Part shown: one piece after another, positions 45,180 to 58,046 of the stretch | How positions within the stretch are numbered: position 1 is the stretch's first letter | How the letters are laid out: each line of letters starts with the position of its first letter | From: Tuctoria greenei | Lineage: Eukaryota > Streptophyta > Magnoliopsida > Poales > Poaceae | Length of the DNA stretch: 64,000 nucleotides | NCBI GenBank assembly: GCA_036927565.1 | Contig: JAYESD010000008.1 | Span: 122,539,498-122,603,497 of the forward strand | Direction of reading: 5' to 3' | The notes under the pieces: model-generated | The model's input: only the letters and a program-made list of their open reading frames with translations | Database searches by the model: none | What the model was told of the DNA's origin: nothing | Program-made: the position numbers and the translations under genes

Positions 45180-48100
45180 ATGTCAGAAGATAAGACATGG
45201 ATGGGAAAAGACAGGCGTACGAAGGAGTGGCAGAATGGAATGAAGTCATTTTTAAATTTAGCATTTTAGGGCACTTGTGAAGAAGAAACTAAGCCTTGTC
45301 CTTGCATGAAATGTTGTAACATTTGCTACAGGACACGCAAGGAAGTTCATCGTCGCTTGCTTCGTAATGGGATGTCATTTGATTATACTTGTTGGGTACA
45401 CCATGGAGAAAAACGAGTTGAGAAAAATATTACTAAGCAATCAGCAAATAGCGAGGAGATAATTTCTGGTGATGCTGCTATGGAAAATATGTTGTCCAGT
45501 CTTTCTAGAGGCACTGCTGATCATGGTGGTACTTCAGCAGATGTTGATGATCCAGAAAATGCTGTAAACCAGTAGGAGCCAACTGGGTGTGCAAAGGCAT
45601 TCTATGACTTATTAAATGATGCCAAACAGGAGTTGTATCCAGGTTGTGAGAAGGTGACCCCATTATCCTCTATTGTCAGGTTGTAGCAGATAAAGTGTTT
45701 AACTGGTTTGAGCAAAAAAGCGTGTGAGCTGATCCTTGAACTATTCTCATATGTGCTTCCAGTGGGTCATTGCATTCCTAATACACTTGATAAAGTTCAG
45801 AAGGTTGTTTGTGACCTCGGGCTGAGCTACGAAAAGATCGATGCATGTGTCAATGACTGTGTGTTATTCCGGAAGGACTATTCTCTGCTGGATCGATGCC
45901 CAAAATGTGGTGAATTAAGATGGAAAAATAGTACTGGTGGGGATGCAAGAGAGGCTTTACCTTGTGGAAAAGCCAAGAAGCTTGTAGCACGCAAGATTCT
46001 ACGATTCTTCCCTCTTATTACCCGTCTTCAAAGGTTTTATATGGCAGAATCAATGGCATCAAACATGCACTGGCACATGCACTGGCAGAATCAATGCAAT
46101 GGAATATTACGCCATCCCGCAGATTCGAAAGCATGGAAGCATTTTGATAGCATTCACTTAAAAAAATTTCATTTGATCCTCACAACATAAGACTTGGGCT
46201 AGCATCTGATGGTTTCAATCCTTTTGGAGTAATGAATGGTTCTTACAATACATGGCCCGTGATCCTAATCCCTTATAATCTACCACCTTGGTTGTGTACG
46301 AAGCAGCCTTATCGGTTGATGTCAATAATAATTCCTGGGCCAAAGTCACCTGGAAACAACATTGATGTGTATCTGCAGCCTTTGATTGATGATCTACTGA
46401 AATTATGGTCTGATGGTGTTGAAACATACGATAGTTCAAAGAAAGAGACATTTCTCATGCGAGCTTCCATATTGTAGACAATAAATGATTTTATAGCATA
46501 TGCAATGCTATGTGGATGGATCACAAAAGGTAGGCTAACATGTCCATACTGCCATGTAAACACTGACACCTTGTGGTTGAACCATGGACGAAAGTATTGC
46601 TACATGGGTCATCGTCGTTTCCTACCTCAGGATCACTGGTGGCGTCGGGACAAAGCTTCTTTCAACAACATAATAGAAATAGAGAGGCTCCAACATCACT
46701 CTCTGGTCACGAAGTACTGCAACAATACGATACTTTTGATCAAGTGAGTTTTGGATGTACGAATAATAAGAGAAAGCACACTGAGGAAGATAGGTGGCAT
46801 AGTTGGAAGAAGAAAAGTATATTTTTTCAGCACCCGTATTGGAAAACATTGCTAATAAGGCATAACTTGGATGTCATGCACATTGAGAAAAACATTTGTG
46901 ATAGCATATTGGGGACATTGCTTAATATTGATGATAAAACAAAAGATAGTCTACAAGCTCGTTTTGATATGCAGGAAATTAGTATACGGCCAAAGCAACA
47001 TCCGGTGGGTATGAAAGGGAAGTATGATTGTCCATCAGCATCATATACTTTGCAAAAAGATTAGAAGACCACCTCGCGCAAGTTTTTGGCGGATGTGAAT
47101 ATGCCCGATGGTTATGCCTCAAACATCAATAGAAGTGTGGACATAACAGCACGTAAGGTATCAGGTCTAGAAACTCATGACTGCCATATTATATTTCAGA
47201 AGCTCCTTCCTATTGCAATACGTGACATATTGCCTGAAAAGGTTGTTGAACCTTTAATTGAGTTTAGCAGATTCTTTTCTGGAATTTTTTCTAAAGAATT
47301 GGCGGAACCAGATTTGGATAAGACGATTGAACAATTTCCTGAAACAATTTGTAAACTTGAGATGTTGCTTCCTCCCGCTTTCTTTGATATCATGGTACAT
47401 CTTCCAATCCATCTTGGCGAAGAAACTCGCTTGGGTGGACCTGTTTCTTGCAGATGGATGTATCCAATTGAGAGGTACCTTGGTACATTGAAGAGGTATG
47501 TACGTAACAGAGCTCATCCAGAGGGTACTATAGCTGAGGGATATATTATGGAAGAGTGTATGACTTTTTGTAGCCACTTTTTGGATAACATCAGCACCAA
47601 GCTTAATAGGCCAGAACGTCATGAAGCTGCAGCTAGGAATGGACCTTCTCTCGAGTCTAATATATTTACAGAAGTTGATAATTCTAAAAAAGGGGTTAAA
47701 TGGGGCCAACTTACTATGGTGGAACTACATAACATAAGGCATTATATTATTTCTAATGTTGAAGAGGCCGCTCCATTGATCAAGTACGTATAACTCAGAT
47801 GTTCTATACTATATTAGATCATGCTTATTGTAGATGGCTAATTTAATTTTGTACCCTTTTCAGTGAGCATTTTGAAGAGCTGAAAAAGATTCATTCTCGT
47901 GACGTTGAAAAACGCCATAGAGATGAGTTTGTTTATTGGTTTCAAAAACGAGTAAGTACATGCAAGTTTTTTACTTTGATGAAATATTGAAGAAAATCTG
48001 TTCTGAAGTTGGTTTATCAATGACTCCTTTTATACTAATTAATGTGTACAGATTACGACATTACACAAAGAAGGCAAAGTAACCGATTATTTGTATGCAT

Positions 48101-48788
48101 TATCTAGAGGACCTGATCGTCGGTCACGTTTTTTTAGTCGATCATTCATAAATGGCTTCTTCTTTCGAACAACAGAGCTGGAAAAAGATTTACGGACACA
48201 AAATAGTGGTGTTGTTGTTCGGGATGGTGATCATGAGTGGTATGGAGTAATCAAGAAAATGATTTCTGTTGATTTTGAAAAAAAATCAAGAGGTTAGTTA
48301 TTTGAATGTGAATGGTTTGATCGGCCTCGTTCCGGTCGGAGCCAAAGCAGAGGCTACAAAATGATAGATACGGAATAATAGATGTTGACACTACTATTTC
48401 TCAATTTAAGTATGAGCCTTACATTCTAGCCACCCAAGTAGAACAAGTTTTTTACGTTAGAAGTGTGAAGCAACCTAAATGGGATAAAGTTGTTAAAACG
48501 AAGCCACGAAACATTTTTGCCATGCCTCCTTGAGACAGTGAAAATAATGTCACTGAGACGATGGAGGCTGAGACATTTGATGATCGATGACTTACTGATA
48601 TAAATGAGGATATGACTGCATGGGATAGGAATGGCATTGACGGAGCAACCTGTGATGCTTCCGCTCTTTCAAATGATGATGAAGATGACGACGATGACGA
48701 CGACGACGATGATGATACATATATAAATGATGGTATTGTACCTCCAATATCGGGGGAGGACAACAAAGATGATGATTTGTTTATATAG
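45180..48788 (+). pseudogene. tnp2: TNP2-type CACTA transposase gene (decayed)
   Basis: TNP2/TNPD is the catalytic transposase that cuts the CACTA ends. From ATG at 45180 the parts are: an N-terminal zinc-like domain (PCPCMKCCN, HRRLLRNGMSFDYTCWVHHGE); the transposase core (CPKCGELRW, FDPHNIRLGLASDGF, RLTCPYCHVNTDTLWL, RHNLDVMHIEKNICDSILG); then blocks recalled as DUF4218 (MLLPPAFFDIMVHLPIHL, WMYPIERYLGTLKRYVRN) and DUF4216 (ALSRGPDRR, RTQNSGVVV, EQVFYVRSVKQPKW). The end is acidic. Introns are at 47784-47863 and 47952-48051. Breaks: TAG at 45267, 45573, 45684, 46475 and 47062, frameshifts near 46170 and 46660, and more after 48295. It cannot give active transposase. Confidence 0.93.
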
Positions 48789-48835
48789 GTACTGTGTGAG
48801 CTAGCTGTATGTGAACTATGTAATGCAACATTTGT

Positions 48836-50014
48836 GTTCCGTGGCGATAGATCCTATCGCCACGGACTTGTGAATGGTGGCATAAGTTCCTAATGCAACA
48901 TTTGTGTTTCGTGGCGATAGATCCTAACGCCACGAACTGGTGAATCGTGGCAAAAGTTCCAAATGCAACAATTATGTTCCGTGGCGATAGATCTTAACGC
49001 CACCAACCGGTATTTCATGGCAACAGATCTTAATACAATGATAGTGTTGCGTGGCGACAGATCCTATCGCCATGAACTTGTGAATCGTGGCATAATTTCC
49101 TTACGCGATGTTTGTGTTTTGTAGTGATAGATCGTAACGCCACGAACTGGTGAATCGTGGCAAAAGTTCCTAATGCAATGATTGTGTTCTGTGGCGATAG
49201 ATCCTAATGCCACGAACTAGTATTTCATTGCAATAGATCCTAATGCAACGATTGTGTTTTGTGGCCATAGATCCTAACGCCATGAACTGCGTGGCAACAG
49301 ATCCTAATGCAATGATTGTGTTTCATGGTGATAGATCCTATCGTCAAGAACTGGTGATGCGTGGCAAAAGTTCCTAATGCAACGATTGTATTCCGCGACA
49401 ACAGATGCTAACACCACGAACTATTGAATCGTGGCTACAGATCCTAATGCAATGACCGCGTTCCATGGCGATAGATGCTAATGCCACAAACTAGTGAATC
49501 GTGGCAATAGATTCTAATGCAACGATCGGGTTCCGTGGCGATAGATGCTAACGCCACAAACTATTGAATTGTAGAAACAGATCCTAATGCAAGGATTGGG
49601 TTTCATGGCGATAGATGCTAATGCCACGAACTAGTGAATTGTGGCAACAAATTCTAATGCAACGATCGGGTTCCGTGGCGATAGATGCTAATGCCACGAA
49701 CAAGTGAATCGTGGCAACAGATTCGTGGCGATAGATCCTAATGCCACAAACTAGTGAATCATGGCAACAGATCCTAGTGCAACGATCGTGTTCCATGGCG
49801 ATAGATGCTAATGCCACAAACTAGTGAATCATGGCAACAGATTCGTGGTGATAGATCCTAATGCCACGAACTAGTGAATCGTGGCAACAGATCCTAATGC
49901 AACGATCGTGTTCCGTGGCGATAGATGCTAATGCCACTAAGTAGTGAATCATGGCAAAAGACCATGCTTACTGCAACGATTTAGTATTCGTTGCAATACA
50001 ATCGTTGCAATAGA
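48836..50014 (+). repeat. Right subterminal repeat array (70-bp units)
   Basis: About 16 units of roughly 70 bp. Each has gtggcgatagat, taatgccacgaact, gaatcgtggcaacag and taatgcaacgat. The gtggcg and cgccac words in one unit form a short hairpin. The array shares the cgtggcaa and tgcaacgat cores with the left array, so both can be bound by one protein. Confidence 0.88.
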
Positions 50015-50031
50015 GCTAAATCCTTGTAGTG
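50015..50031 (-). repeat. Right terminal inverted repeat of the CACTA
   Basis: The reverse complement starts CACTACAAGGATTTAGC, a canonical CACTA end, followed by target duplication tta. Confidence 0.94.
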
Positions 50032-50034
50032 TTA

Positions 50035-50740
50035 GTAAGTTCATCCTCGATTGCAATGTGTGAGTCTTCTAGTTTTGAGTAAGTTTCTTTACTCAATGCT
50101 AGCTCATGCTCAAGTGACTTCCTCTTTTCCCTCTCAAGCTCAAGGAGTTTCTCAACCACTTGATATCTTTTCCTTTCACGGATGAGCATATCTTCTTGTC
50201 AGTTTACAAGATCCCCCTTCTCAAAAAATTCATCCAACAACATTTTCATTTTCTTTAATGCAGTTTTACTTAAAACTCTAAACATCTCCTCATTTTCACT
50301 AGAGCTGTCAAAATCATCAATAGAGGGAATTAACGAGGGAGGTGTGAGTAGACCTTTTTCTTTCCTTCCATAGCCATGAGGCAAGAGCGATTATGAGTCT
50401 GCCGTCCTCCCATGTTCGGGAAGAGCGCATACCTCTTGGTAGGCTTCTTGATGTCAATAGTGGCCATCTCCTCTTCTTCATCGGAGGAGGACTCATCGTT
50501 TGAGTCCAACTCCTTGCCAATGTGCGCTTGGTGAGGTTGCCTCCTCTTCTTGAAGATCTTCTTGTCTTGAGGCTTTGCTTCCTTCTTCTTTTTATTTTCT
50601 TCATAAGTGTAGTCAACCATAAAGTGCTTGTACTCGCCACAGTTGTAGTAGGTACGTTGAGCCTTTGATTTTCCTTTTTCTTTGCTCTTCCCATCACTCG
50701 AGTTGCCGCCCTTCCTCCTTTTCATCACCCGCTTGAATTT
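50035..50740 (-). pseudogene. gag: Copia gag C-terminal part with coiled coil and zinc knuckle
   Basis: Minus strand: Lys-rich stretch, a degenerate zinc knuckle (TYYNCGEYKHFMVDYTYE, where first and last Cys are lost), acidic SNDESSSDEEEE, then a Leu/Lys/Glu-rich coiled-coil segment that reaches the CACTA edge at 50032. Several frameshifts. The knuckle normally packages element RNA; here it could not hold zinc. Confidence 0.82.
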
Positions 50741-51755
50741 TTGATGAATATTGCCATTTCCTCATCATCCAAATCGGTGCTTACATCACTTGTGTCTTCA
50801 TCATCTTGTGCTTCGCGAGCTTCCTTACCTTTAGGCTTCCAAGTTGCCTTGAGAGCAACGTCTTCCTTCTTGGAGGAAGTAAGCTCAGCTAGGTCTTTGA
50901 CATATTGGGCCTACTTCTCCAACATCTCATGGTTGATAATTTTGCCAATAGTTCATCCGGCATCATTTAGTGAAACCCCGGGCTTTCGCGGATCAAGGAG
51001 CACAAGGTGACATTTCTTGGCATAAAGCCTCTGATAATTCTTTTGAACACCTCACGGTCAGTCCACTTCTTGCTTCCATAGGAGCGGATCTTGTTGATAA
51101 GCACCTTCATTCTGTTGTACATCTCTTGAGGTGATTCACCTTCCTCAATGGCAAACCTCCCAAATTCTCCTTCGAGCATTTCAATTTTTGCCTCTCGGGC
51201 TGACCGATTTCCTTCATGTGCCATTTTTAGTATATCCAAGATTTCCTTGGCACTTTCTAGTCCATCAATCTTGGTGAACCCTTCTCGGCTTAGAGATGAA
51301 GTGATCACTGAAACAGCTTGTGCGTTGCAGTGAATTTCTTGTTCATGTTCCGGAGTGAGTTCATCCATTGTATCTGGGATATCTACACCTGTACGCACAA
51401 TATGCCAAAGATTGGGGTTCAAAGAGATTATATGCATCTTCATCTTGTATTTCCACATGGTATAATCGTTTCTGTCGAACTGTGGAGGTTTTCCCATGGG
51501 AATGGAAAGATAATGATTATTTCAATTGAGGCGATTGTAATTTTAAGGATATCGGGAGTAGTCGTTATGACCACTCCCCGTAATCTTCTCGTCTTCTTTT
51601 CCCTTTTGACTTAGGAGTTTCTTCCATAGAAGTGCCTTGAGGTGACACACTTCATCATTGTGTCGATTCTCCCTGAGTATATCGAAGGCTTTTATATCTT
51701 GTTCTTCTTCGGTGTTGAGCACCTTCGGGATCTTGTTGTTCTTGTCAGAGGCCAT
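50741..51755 (-). pseudogene. gag: Copia gag N-terminal part
   Basis: It starts MASDKNNKIPKVLNTEE at 51755; a stop at 51540-51542 lies just before GKPPQFDRNDYTMWKYKM. The UBN2-type gag core follows (GFTKIDGLESAKEILDILKM, GESPQEMYNRMKVLINKI, TDREVFKRIIRGF) and ends at 50967. The length and order fit the long gag of SIRE-like elements. Confidence 0.88.
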
Positions 51756-51792
51756 TGATCTCCTCGAGTCGTGAGTCTCGTAGATGGAGAAC

Positions 51793-51807
51793 CTGCTCTG
51801 ATATCAA
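51793..51807 (-). other. Primer binding site of the copia element
   Basis: The minus strand reads TTGATATCAGAGCAG next to the LTR edge, a one-base variant of the initiator Met tRNA site. Confidence 0.85.
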
Positions 51808-52574
51808 TTGAATGTGGCCTAGAGGGGGCTGAACAGGCTTTGAAAATTTCTTGCACACTTAATCAAACTCTCGAATACTTGAGGGACCGGACTTGTCCAG
51901 TTGATGGAGCGGACTAGTCCTGTGTGCTAAAGTGTTGTGAGTTAATTAAGTATTGATTCGGGAACCGAGATGTTATAGCAGTGAAAATTGAACAACTATT
52001 GAGGTTAATTAAATTGACAATCAATATTGCAAAGTTATATGTGAAAAGCAATTGTAATTTAGTTTACAAGATTGATCTACTTAATGCCCTAAGTAATGAT
52101 AATGCAAAAATAAAGAAGCACACATACACAAATTTTTTACCAAAATTTGATCTCACAAAGAGATCTACTCATCATTTAAGAAGCACACACAGAGCCGGGT
52201 CTCTTCAAACCCTTTCCCTCGTCAAGTCACCACACAAGGCCGACTTGATTCCACTATCACGTGTAATCACTGAGTTGATGGGGCAACCTCACACGCTGAG
52301 GGCTCCCACAAGAATTACAGCGAAAAGTTAATCAAATACGATAAAAAAGATTACAAGTAATTGCACGGGTGTAAAGAGATCAAACCCCAAGAGCTCAATG
52401 AAGTATAGATGACAATCTCCCAATCCCAAATCTGAATACTCAAAGATTTTCACTTTTGAGGACCTTAGATGTGTGGGGAGATGTGTTTTCGTTCTATTGG
52501 GACAAGTGGCGGCACTAGGGTTTGAGTTGTGAATAGTAGAATACATAAGTTGTGTTTGTGGGGTCGTGGATCTC

Positions 52575-52584
52575 CTATTTATAG
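52575..52584 (-). promoter_or_regulatory. TATA box of the copia 5' LTR
   Basis: CTATAAATAG on the minus strand; the other LTR has lost it. The palindrome array lies just upstream (higher coordinates). Confidence 0.65.
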
Positions 52585-52619
52585 TGTTTCTAAAATTGTA
52601 ATCGTTAGGGATCCCGACA

Positions 52620-53070
52620 ACCGAACTAGTCCGTACTGGGTACCAGACATTCTGGTATGCTGTGTAAAGTCGGCGTGAAATGTGTAGCACACTAAAAACC
52701 CTAAATTCTGTGAGGTATACCAGACTAGTCCGGTAGGTGTCCGGACCTGTCCGGTGCCCTGCGTATTGGAACATCAGAAACTTTCTCGGTCTAGTCCGGT
52801 CCATAAACAAACTTGTCCGGTGTGATGTGATATAGAACATCAGAGAGTTCAACGGACTAGTCCGGTCATCGAACGGACTTGTTCGGTGCACAGTGTATCG
52901 GACTAGTCCGGTCCATAAATGGACTAGTTCGGTGCACTGTGTATTGAGGTTCCAGAAAGTTGATCGGACTAGTCCGGTCCTTGAACGGACTAGTCCGGTG
53001 CACTGTGAAGTGAGACAACAGAGAGTTGAATGGACCAGTGCAGTCCATGAATGGACTAGTCCGATCCTCA
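52620..53070 (-). repeat. Palindrome array in the copia 5' LTR
   Basis: At least a dozen copies or variants of CGGACTAGTCCG, partly as pairs about 21 bp apart with a gtccatgaa/gtccttgaa spacer, lie in units of about 75-90 bp. It begins about 35 bp upstream of the TATA box, as an enhancer would. Confidence 0.88.
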
Positions 53071-53348
53071 GTGAATTTTAAGATTGATTTTAAGACCCTT
53101 ACCCCTACGCAAAGACATGATCTCTTGGGATGTGTCTCTCACACACATCTTATACTATTAAATCTACTTAGTGCTTCATTCATCAATGGAGCCTTTCATT
53201 TTCTTCATCACTTCATTTTTCACTTTTTGAGTGCACCAAACTATCTAATATGAGTTGACCTGCATTCATCTCAACATGTCCATTAGGATCTCATTTGTTT
53301 GTCATTAGTCGTCCAAAACCCACAAGGGATTGCCTAGATGAACTTTCA

Positions 53349-53630
53349 CATGGCCAAACTAGGTAGGCGGTAATCCAACTATGATGTCCATTCCGATTTC
53401 TTCCCACTTCCACTGGGGTATTTTCAATGGTTGTAATAGTCCAGCTGGCCTTCGATGTTCATCCTTCACTCGTTGGCACGTGTCACATAATGCAACATAT
53501 GTAGCTATGTCCTTCTTCATCCCATCCCACCAGTAGCATGTCTTCAATGTCACACCTGGATACTCGTGAACAATCGGAATACTCTCCAATGTCACACCTT
53601 CCACGTGACTCAACATTGCTTTATCTATTG
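53349..53630 (-). pseudogene. INT: Integrase N-terminus of the older chromovirus, fused to protease linker
   Basis: Minus strand: IVHEYPGV (the linker before RT in intact elements) joins directly to LKTCYWWDGMKKD, then CDTCQRVKDEHRRPAG and WKWEEIGMDIIVGLPPT with the first catalytic Asp. The copia target duplication follows. The RT-RNase H deletion removed about 2 kb if compared with the plus-strand element. Confidence 0.88.
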
Positions 53631-54410
53631 TGGGTTGGGCTGTCTAAACTTCGATGCGAGTTTTGTGCTCACTTGTCATCTGCACAATCCTCTCGGTGAA
53701 TTGAATCACTCCATTATACTGGGTCAGCCAATCCATTCCAAGCATTATATCTATCCCTTGGGGATCCTGGACAATGAGGTATACAGGAAAGTCTACCCTA
53801 CTTATTTTAATGCTCACTCTCGGACACACTATATTTGTTCTCATCTCTCCACCAGGACATTTACCAACATAGTGTGCTTCATATGAGATATAGGCAGATT
53901 ATACTTGGTGACATAATTCAATGAGATGAATGGATGAGATGCTCCAGAATCAAATAACACAATCACCAGGTTTGAGTTGGCGAGGAACATACCAATCATG
54001 ACATCATCAGCTTGCTGGGCCTCCTCAGTAGAGACGTGATTCACATTGCCACGAGCAAAATTTTGTTGTCCACGGTTGCCTTGTGGTGCTCCTCCATTCG
54101 GCCGTGGGTAGGTTGGCCTTGGCACATTGTTTTATTGGTCCAGCTTCTTTTGGGGCATTGACTTGCGAAGTTCCCTGCCTCTCCACATACATAGCACGTC
54201 TTCCTGCGCGTGGCACCAGGAAATCATGGGCGCAGCTGATTTTGAGAATTAGCCATCATATCGGGATGTGTTGGAGGTGGCACAGAATAGCACAACGCTT
54301 GCATAGCGAGGCATTGCTGCGGTGGCTCATTTGGGCGCCGTGGAATAGCAGCACGGTATAAATGAGCGGACAGGTTGTAATATGGTGCATTTGGTGGTAC
54401 ATAGGGGGGC
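53631..54410 (-). pseudogene. gag-PR: End of gag and protease of the older chromovirus
   Basis: Minus strand: PYYN-rich linker, zinc knuckle CYVCGEAGNFASQC (His to Asn), linker with NFARGNVNHVSTEEAQQADD, protease DSGASHPF, and DIMLGMDWLTQYNGV. The right edge is cut by an LTR fragment at 54410. The DSG triplet is kept; frames change twice. Confidence 0.87.
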
Positions 54411-55151
54411 GCTGATGTAGCATTTCACCCGAGAGTATTCCCTAGGGCATCGTATTTGTTTATCCCAAAGGAAAGCAAAGAGGAAGAGTGGCAAGATCAA
54501 GGACAGGAGAGGGTGTTCCAGTGAGGAGTCCAGTAAGATGGGTAAATTACGCAGTGGGGTAGTGAGACACACACCGAAGCAAACTACTCTAGGGGGTAAG
54601 AATGTCATAGTGCAGGTCAAGTTAGGGATGGAGCGACACCTACAATGCTTTAAGTATTCATATACATGGCCTATTAATGTACATATGAGTATGCTAACGA
54701 TGAGTACTAGGGCTTAGTGGTCCAACACATGGGGCACGGGTTTACCCCTTACAACATAAGGGCGATTCCCGCCTTGAGCCTGCGGCGTAGCCGAATGTGG
54801 GAGATTACGAAGAACAAACAGGACTGTCACCACCTGCCGCCTACCCCTACAACTTGTGGGTCTACGAGTTACCCTCTTGTGAACTGCTATTGGATTCCCT
54901 CAGATACGCCTGGGAATGGGTCCATGGATCAATGTGATGCCACATGTCGTCGCGTGATTGGCTGAGCTGGCACTTTTCAGGATTGCTCCCCTCATTCCCC
55001 ATCAATTCTGCATAAAAACTCTTGCATGCACTATTTCTCCCTGTACAAGTTGAATAATGTCAAATCTAATCATGATGTGTATAAGAAATATTTATACCTC
55101 CACATAATTGAGTTATATTGATGGTCGAAATTGATATAACTACCGTCAACA
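54411..55151 (-). repeat. 3' LTR of the Athila-like element (truncated)
   Basis: It matches LTR 61967-63531 from the gcatttcaccc(a/g) words onward, with about 0.8 kb deleted near 54890-54930. It ends tcaaca at 55151, next to a decayed polypurine tract (aattccctaaagctt; the intact form is at 63532). Confidence 0.78.
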
Positions 55152-56400
55152 AATTCCCTAAAGCTTGTTGTTTGCTCATCCCGAAGGAAAGATAAAGACA
55201 TAGGTTGTTGATCAGGAGTTCTACAATGTCCTATTTTTCAAAAGTACCAAGTGCACAACAAAATATTATATCTTGCATTGAATAAATTGGCTATGGTACC
55301 TCACCCTTTTTCTTAGTCATTATGGGGCTTATGCCTCATCCTTTTCTTGGGTGGTTGGAAGATAGAACAGCAAAGTGAGCATGCATCACCTAATGTTTAA
55401 GTTCCACTAAAATTTCTGGGGAATTTCAAATGGTGTTTTGAATTTAAGTTCCTCAAATTATGCACTCAATCACTCCTATATGAGAAGTGATATTTGTATC
55501 CTAACCAAGGCAATGCCTTCTTGTCCTACATCTAAATAAGGCTTGTATGTGGAGCTTGGTAAGGATCGAGAGTAGGCATATTTGCAACACATTTATTGCT
55601 ATGTCAAAAGAGTAAGCCTTAGGCGAAAACAAATGATACTTTTGATCAATATTTGTGCAAGTCTGATGGAATATTTTGTAAGTGGAAATATGAATATGAC
55701 TCATTTGTATGCACTCACTTTATTGTGAGGATGAAACATGGCTACTTATTATCCTTTTACTCATGCTCTTGCACATGAGCATGCATTTTTTTTCTTTTTC
55801 CGGTAGCCATGTCTTCTACTCCTATTTACTTTTCAAAATTTTTGAAGAGAGTATTATGCATGAGAATCATGGAGTATCATTTTTATGGTAGAATGGTATG
55901 ATAGAATTTCCCTAACTTTAGTGTTGAAGTTTAGCATGTGCCCGTGCAATCTTGAACATTAAAAGCATGAAAAGATTCTCACATAGGTCTATACTAGTTT
56001 GACTAGCTTTAATGTGAAGGCAAACAACGTATGCATAGGGTATATCAAATTCGAATCATCATATGGCTTTGGTAGGAATTTTTATCAAATGAGGAACTCT
56101 CATTTTGATTTTCTCCGAAAGCTAAGTTCACTTTCAACTAAGATATTAGCAGCTCTTATCACAAAATCATATCCCACAACAACCTAGAATTGGATTTAGC
56201 TTTTGCTAGCCACAACTTCCATGTTTTAGGACAAGAATGTTCTAACCCAATAAACGCAGTACTTGGAGAATACTATGTTGTATGCAAGGGACTAGAGAAA
56301 ATAAAATAGAGCAACTATTCATCATTTCAACTTATGCAAAGTAAAAGTATTCTTACCACACATCTTTCATTTTATTATCCTAACCTATAATACATTATTT
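55152..56400 (-). other. Long noncoding tail of the Athila-like element
   Basis: A/T-rich, no lasting frame. The first part (55152-55620) matches 63532-64000 of the next element, so the tail is a family trait rather than unrelated DNA. Confidence 0.65.
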
Positions 56401-56409
56401 TTTAGATGC

Positions 56410-58046
56410 AAATGTCGTGCAAATAAAGAAATAAAATAAAAGAATGCAAATGTGGTGTCATACAAGTTACCTCAAGTGGGGGTCCTCCTCCTAGCTTGTT
56501 CTTCTCAATTTCCGTGATAAGAGTTGATCCCTCGTTGAGGCAAGTAGGCCATGAGATCGGCTTGTTGTTGGTGCAGCATGGTGTTGATGTTGTTGAACTG
56601 CGCATAGATTTGTTGATGTCAGTCATAGGTACCTCGGATGTGGTCTTGAAGTGTGTTGAGGACATGGCCCGTCCTCACATCAAGGTCTCCCATCCATTAA
56701 ATGAGTTCCGCCACTCTTTGGCCAAGGTCACGAGAACCTCAAGCCGAAAAGGAACGACGTGTACTCAGTGGTGGAGGCAAGCTACTAGAGCTTGAGTTGG
56801 AACCATAAGGGTCCCATCTCCCTCCGGTGGTAGTCCACTGTTGCCACGACGATCCTCCAACATCATATGTTTGAGGATGGGTCCAACTGGGTCCACTTCC
56901 TCTTGGTAATCATAGGCGGGAGTAAATCGCGGTGGCATCTCCATGGCCGCTCTACATTAACGGCTTCTTGTGACCCTGACAGAAACATTACTCCTATGAA
57001 CCTTCTCGATAGGTTGAAGAGGAATGGTTAGTTGCTTACACTAACACAAATGAATATCCGGTTAGGTACCCAAATTTCATTTATATAGCCAGGATCGAAA
57101 AATGCTAAGGATCCATCTAGATCATGTTTAAGAGTGTGTCCTTGCGCTAGATAGTCCTCATCACTTAAGTAGCAGCTTGTTGAAATATATTCAACTGAAG
57201 CATTTTCTAAAGCCCCTACTTTCATAGCAATGTGGGTAATTAATTAAGTACATTCAATTGGTCCCGTCATTTTAGTGTTTTCTAACCACTGTGACATCAT
57301 AGTCTTGATAGGAGCAATTTTAATATTTTTAACCGTGGCATAAATGGTCCTAAGTTCATCCTCGTGCACAAGCCTAACATCTCCTCCAGGAAACATAGGC
57401 ATAACCACCCATCTATGCATGAAACGTACTGTGGGGTTTTGTAAGTGGCTATTTGTAGGGTTCCTACATGCTACCTCACTAGTCAATTTTTGCCAAAAAC
57501 ATTGTTTATTGAATTTAGGCAAAACATCTAATCTATTAAACAATGTCTATGGAAGCCCAGGAGTTCACTAAATTCTTTCCATTGGTGAAGTATTCTTTTT
57601 CTAAATACCTAAAAGAAACACCTTCAACTCTTACTTTAAGGGTGCATAGGAATTGAATAGTGAGGAGATGTGAGCCTTCCTCATCTATTTGAGCAAAGTT
57701 ATCCCATCCTAATGCATGCCAAATGGTAAAGAATTTGGAATCCATACATATTTTGGAGAGTTGCGCCGGATCGTAGGCCCTCGTGTGAGCGAACTCACGA
57801 TCTCAGAGGAGGTTGTAGGCTTGTTGTTCAACGTCATGCCTCAAGTCGAGGTCGTCGTTGTCGAGAAGGTGGAGTGGAGCATCATCTTCCTCCATGAAGA
57901 CATCCTCTTGCGCACCTCTCAATTGTGGACTTGTGTAGGCTCGGGGGGGGGGGGGGGGGGGTGAGGTGTGAGCTTGAATTCCTCTCGTGACTTGAGCTTG
58001 ATGAAGGTCCCTTCCTCTTCCCAAACAACTTCTTCATGCTCTTCAT
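56410..58046 (-). pseudogene. Athila ORF-1-like gene downstream of protease (broken)
   Basis: From MKSMKKLFGKRKG (58046), a poly-Pro run coded by 19 G on the plus strand (57943-57961), then ARGCLHGG/EDVFMEEDD, DLRHDVEQQAYNLL, stop, FAHTRAYDP, ALGWDNFAQIDEEGSHLLTI, FLCTLKVRVEGVSFRYLEKE, QKLTSEVACRN, RFMHRWVVMPMFP, MTGPIECT and DEDYLAQGHTLKHD. I recall this text from grass gypsy proteins assigned to the Athila ORF-1 family. Function unknown; its position is where some Athila elements carry an envelope-like ORF. Frameshifts occur at the G run and near 57540. The part below 57025 is weak. Confidence 0.68.

Larger units (their letters stand above)
51809..53348 (-). repeat. 5' LTR of the copia element (1,540 bp)
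   Basis: It pairs with 15606-17164. It ends (plus-strand reading) TTCA at 53348, followed by catgg of the target duplication. It retains its TATA box at 52575-52584. Confidence 0.9.

Noticed and set aside
48836..50014. A CRISPR-like array because of regular 70-bp repeats.
   Set aside because: This is a plant genome; the units are subterminal repeats of a CACTA transposon with no unique spacers.
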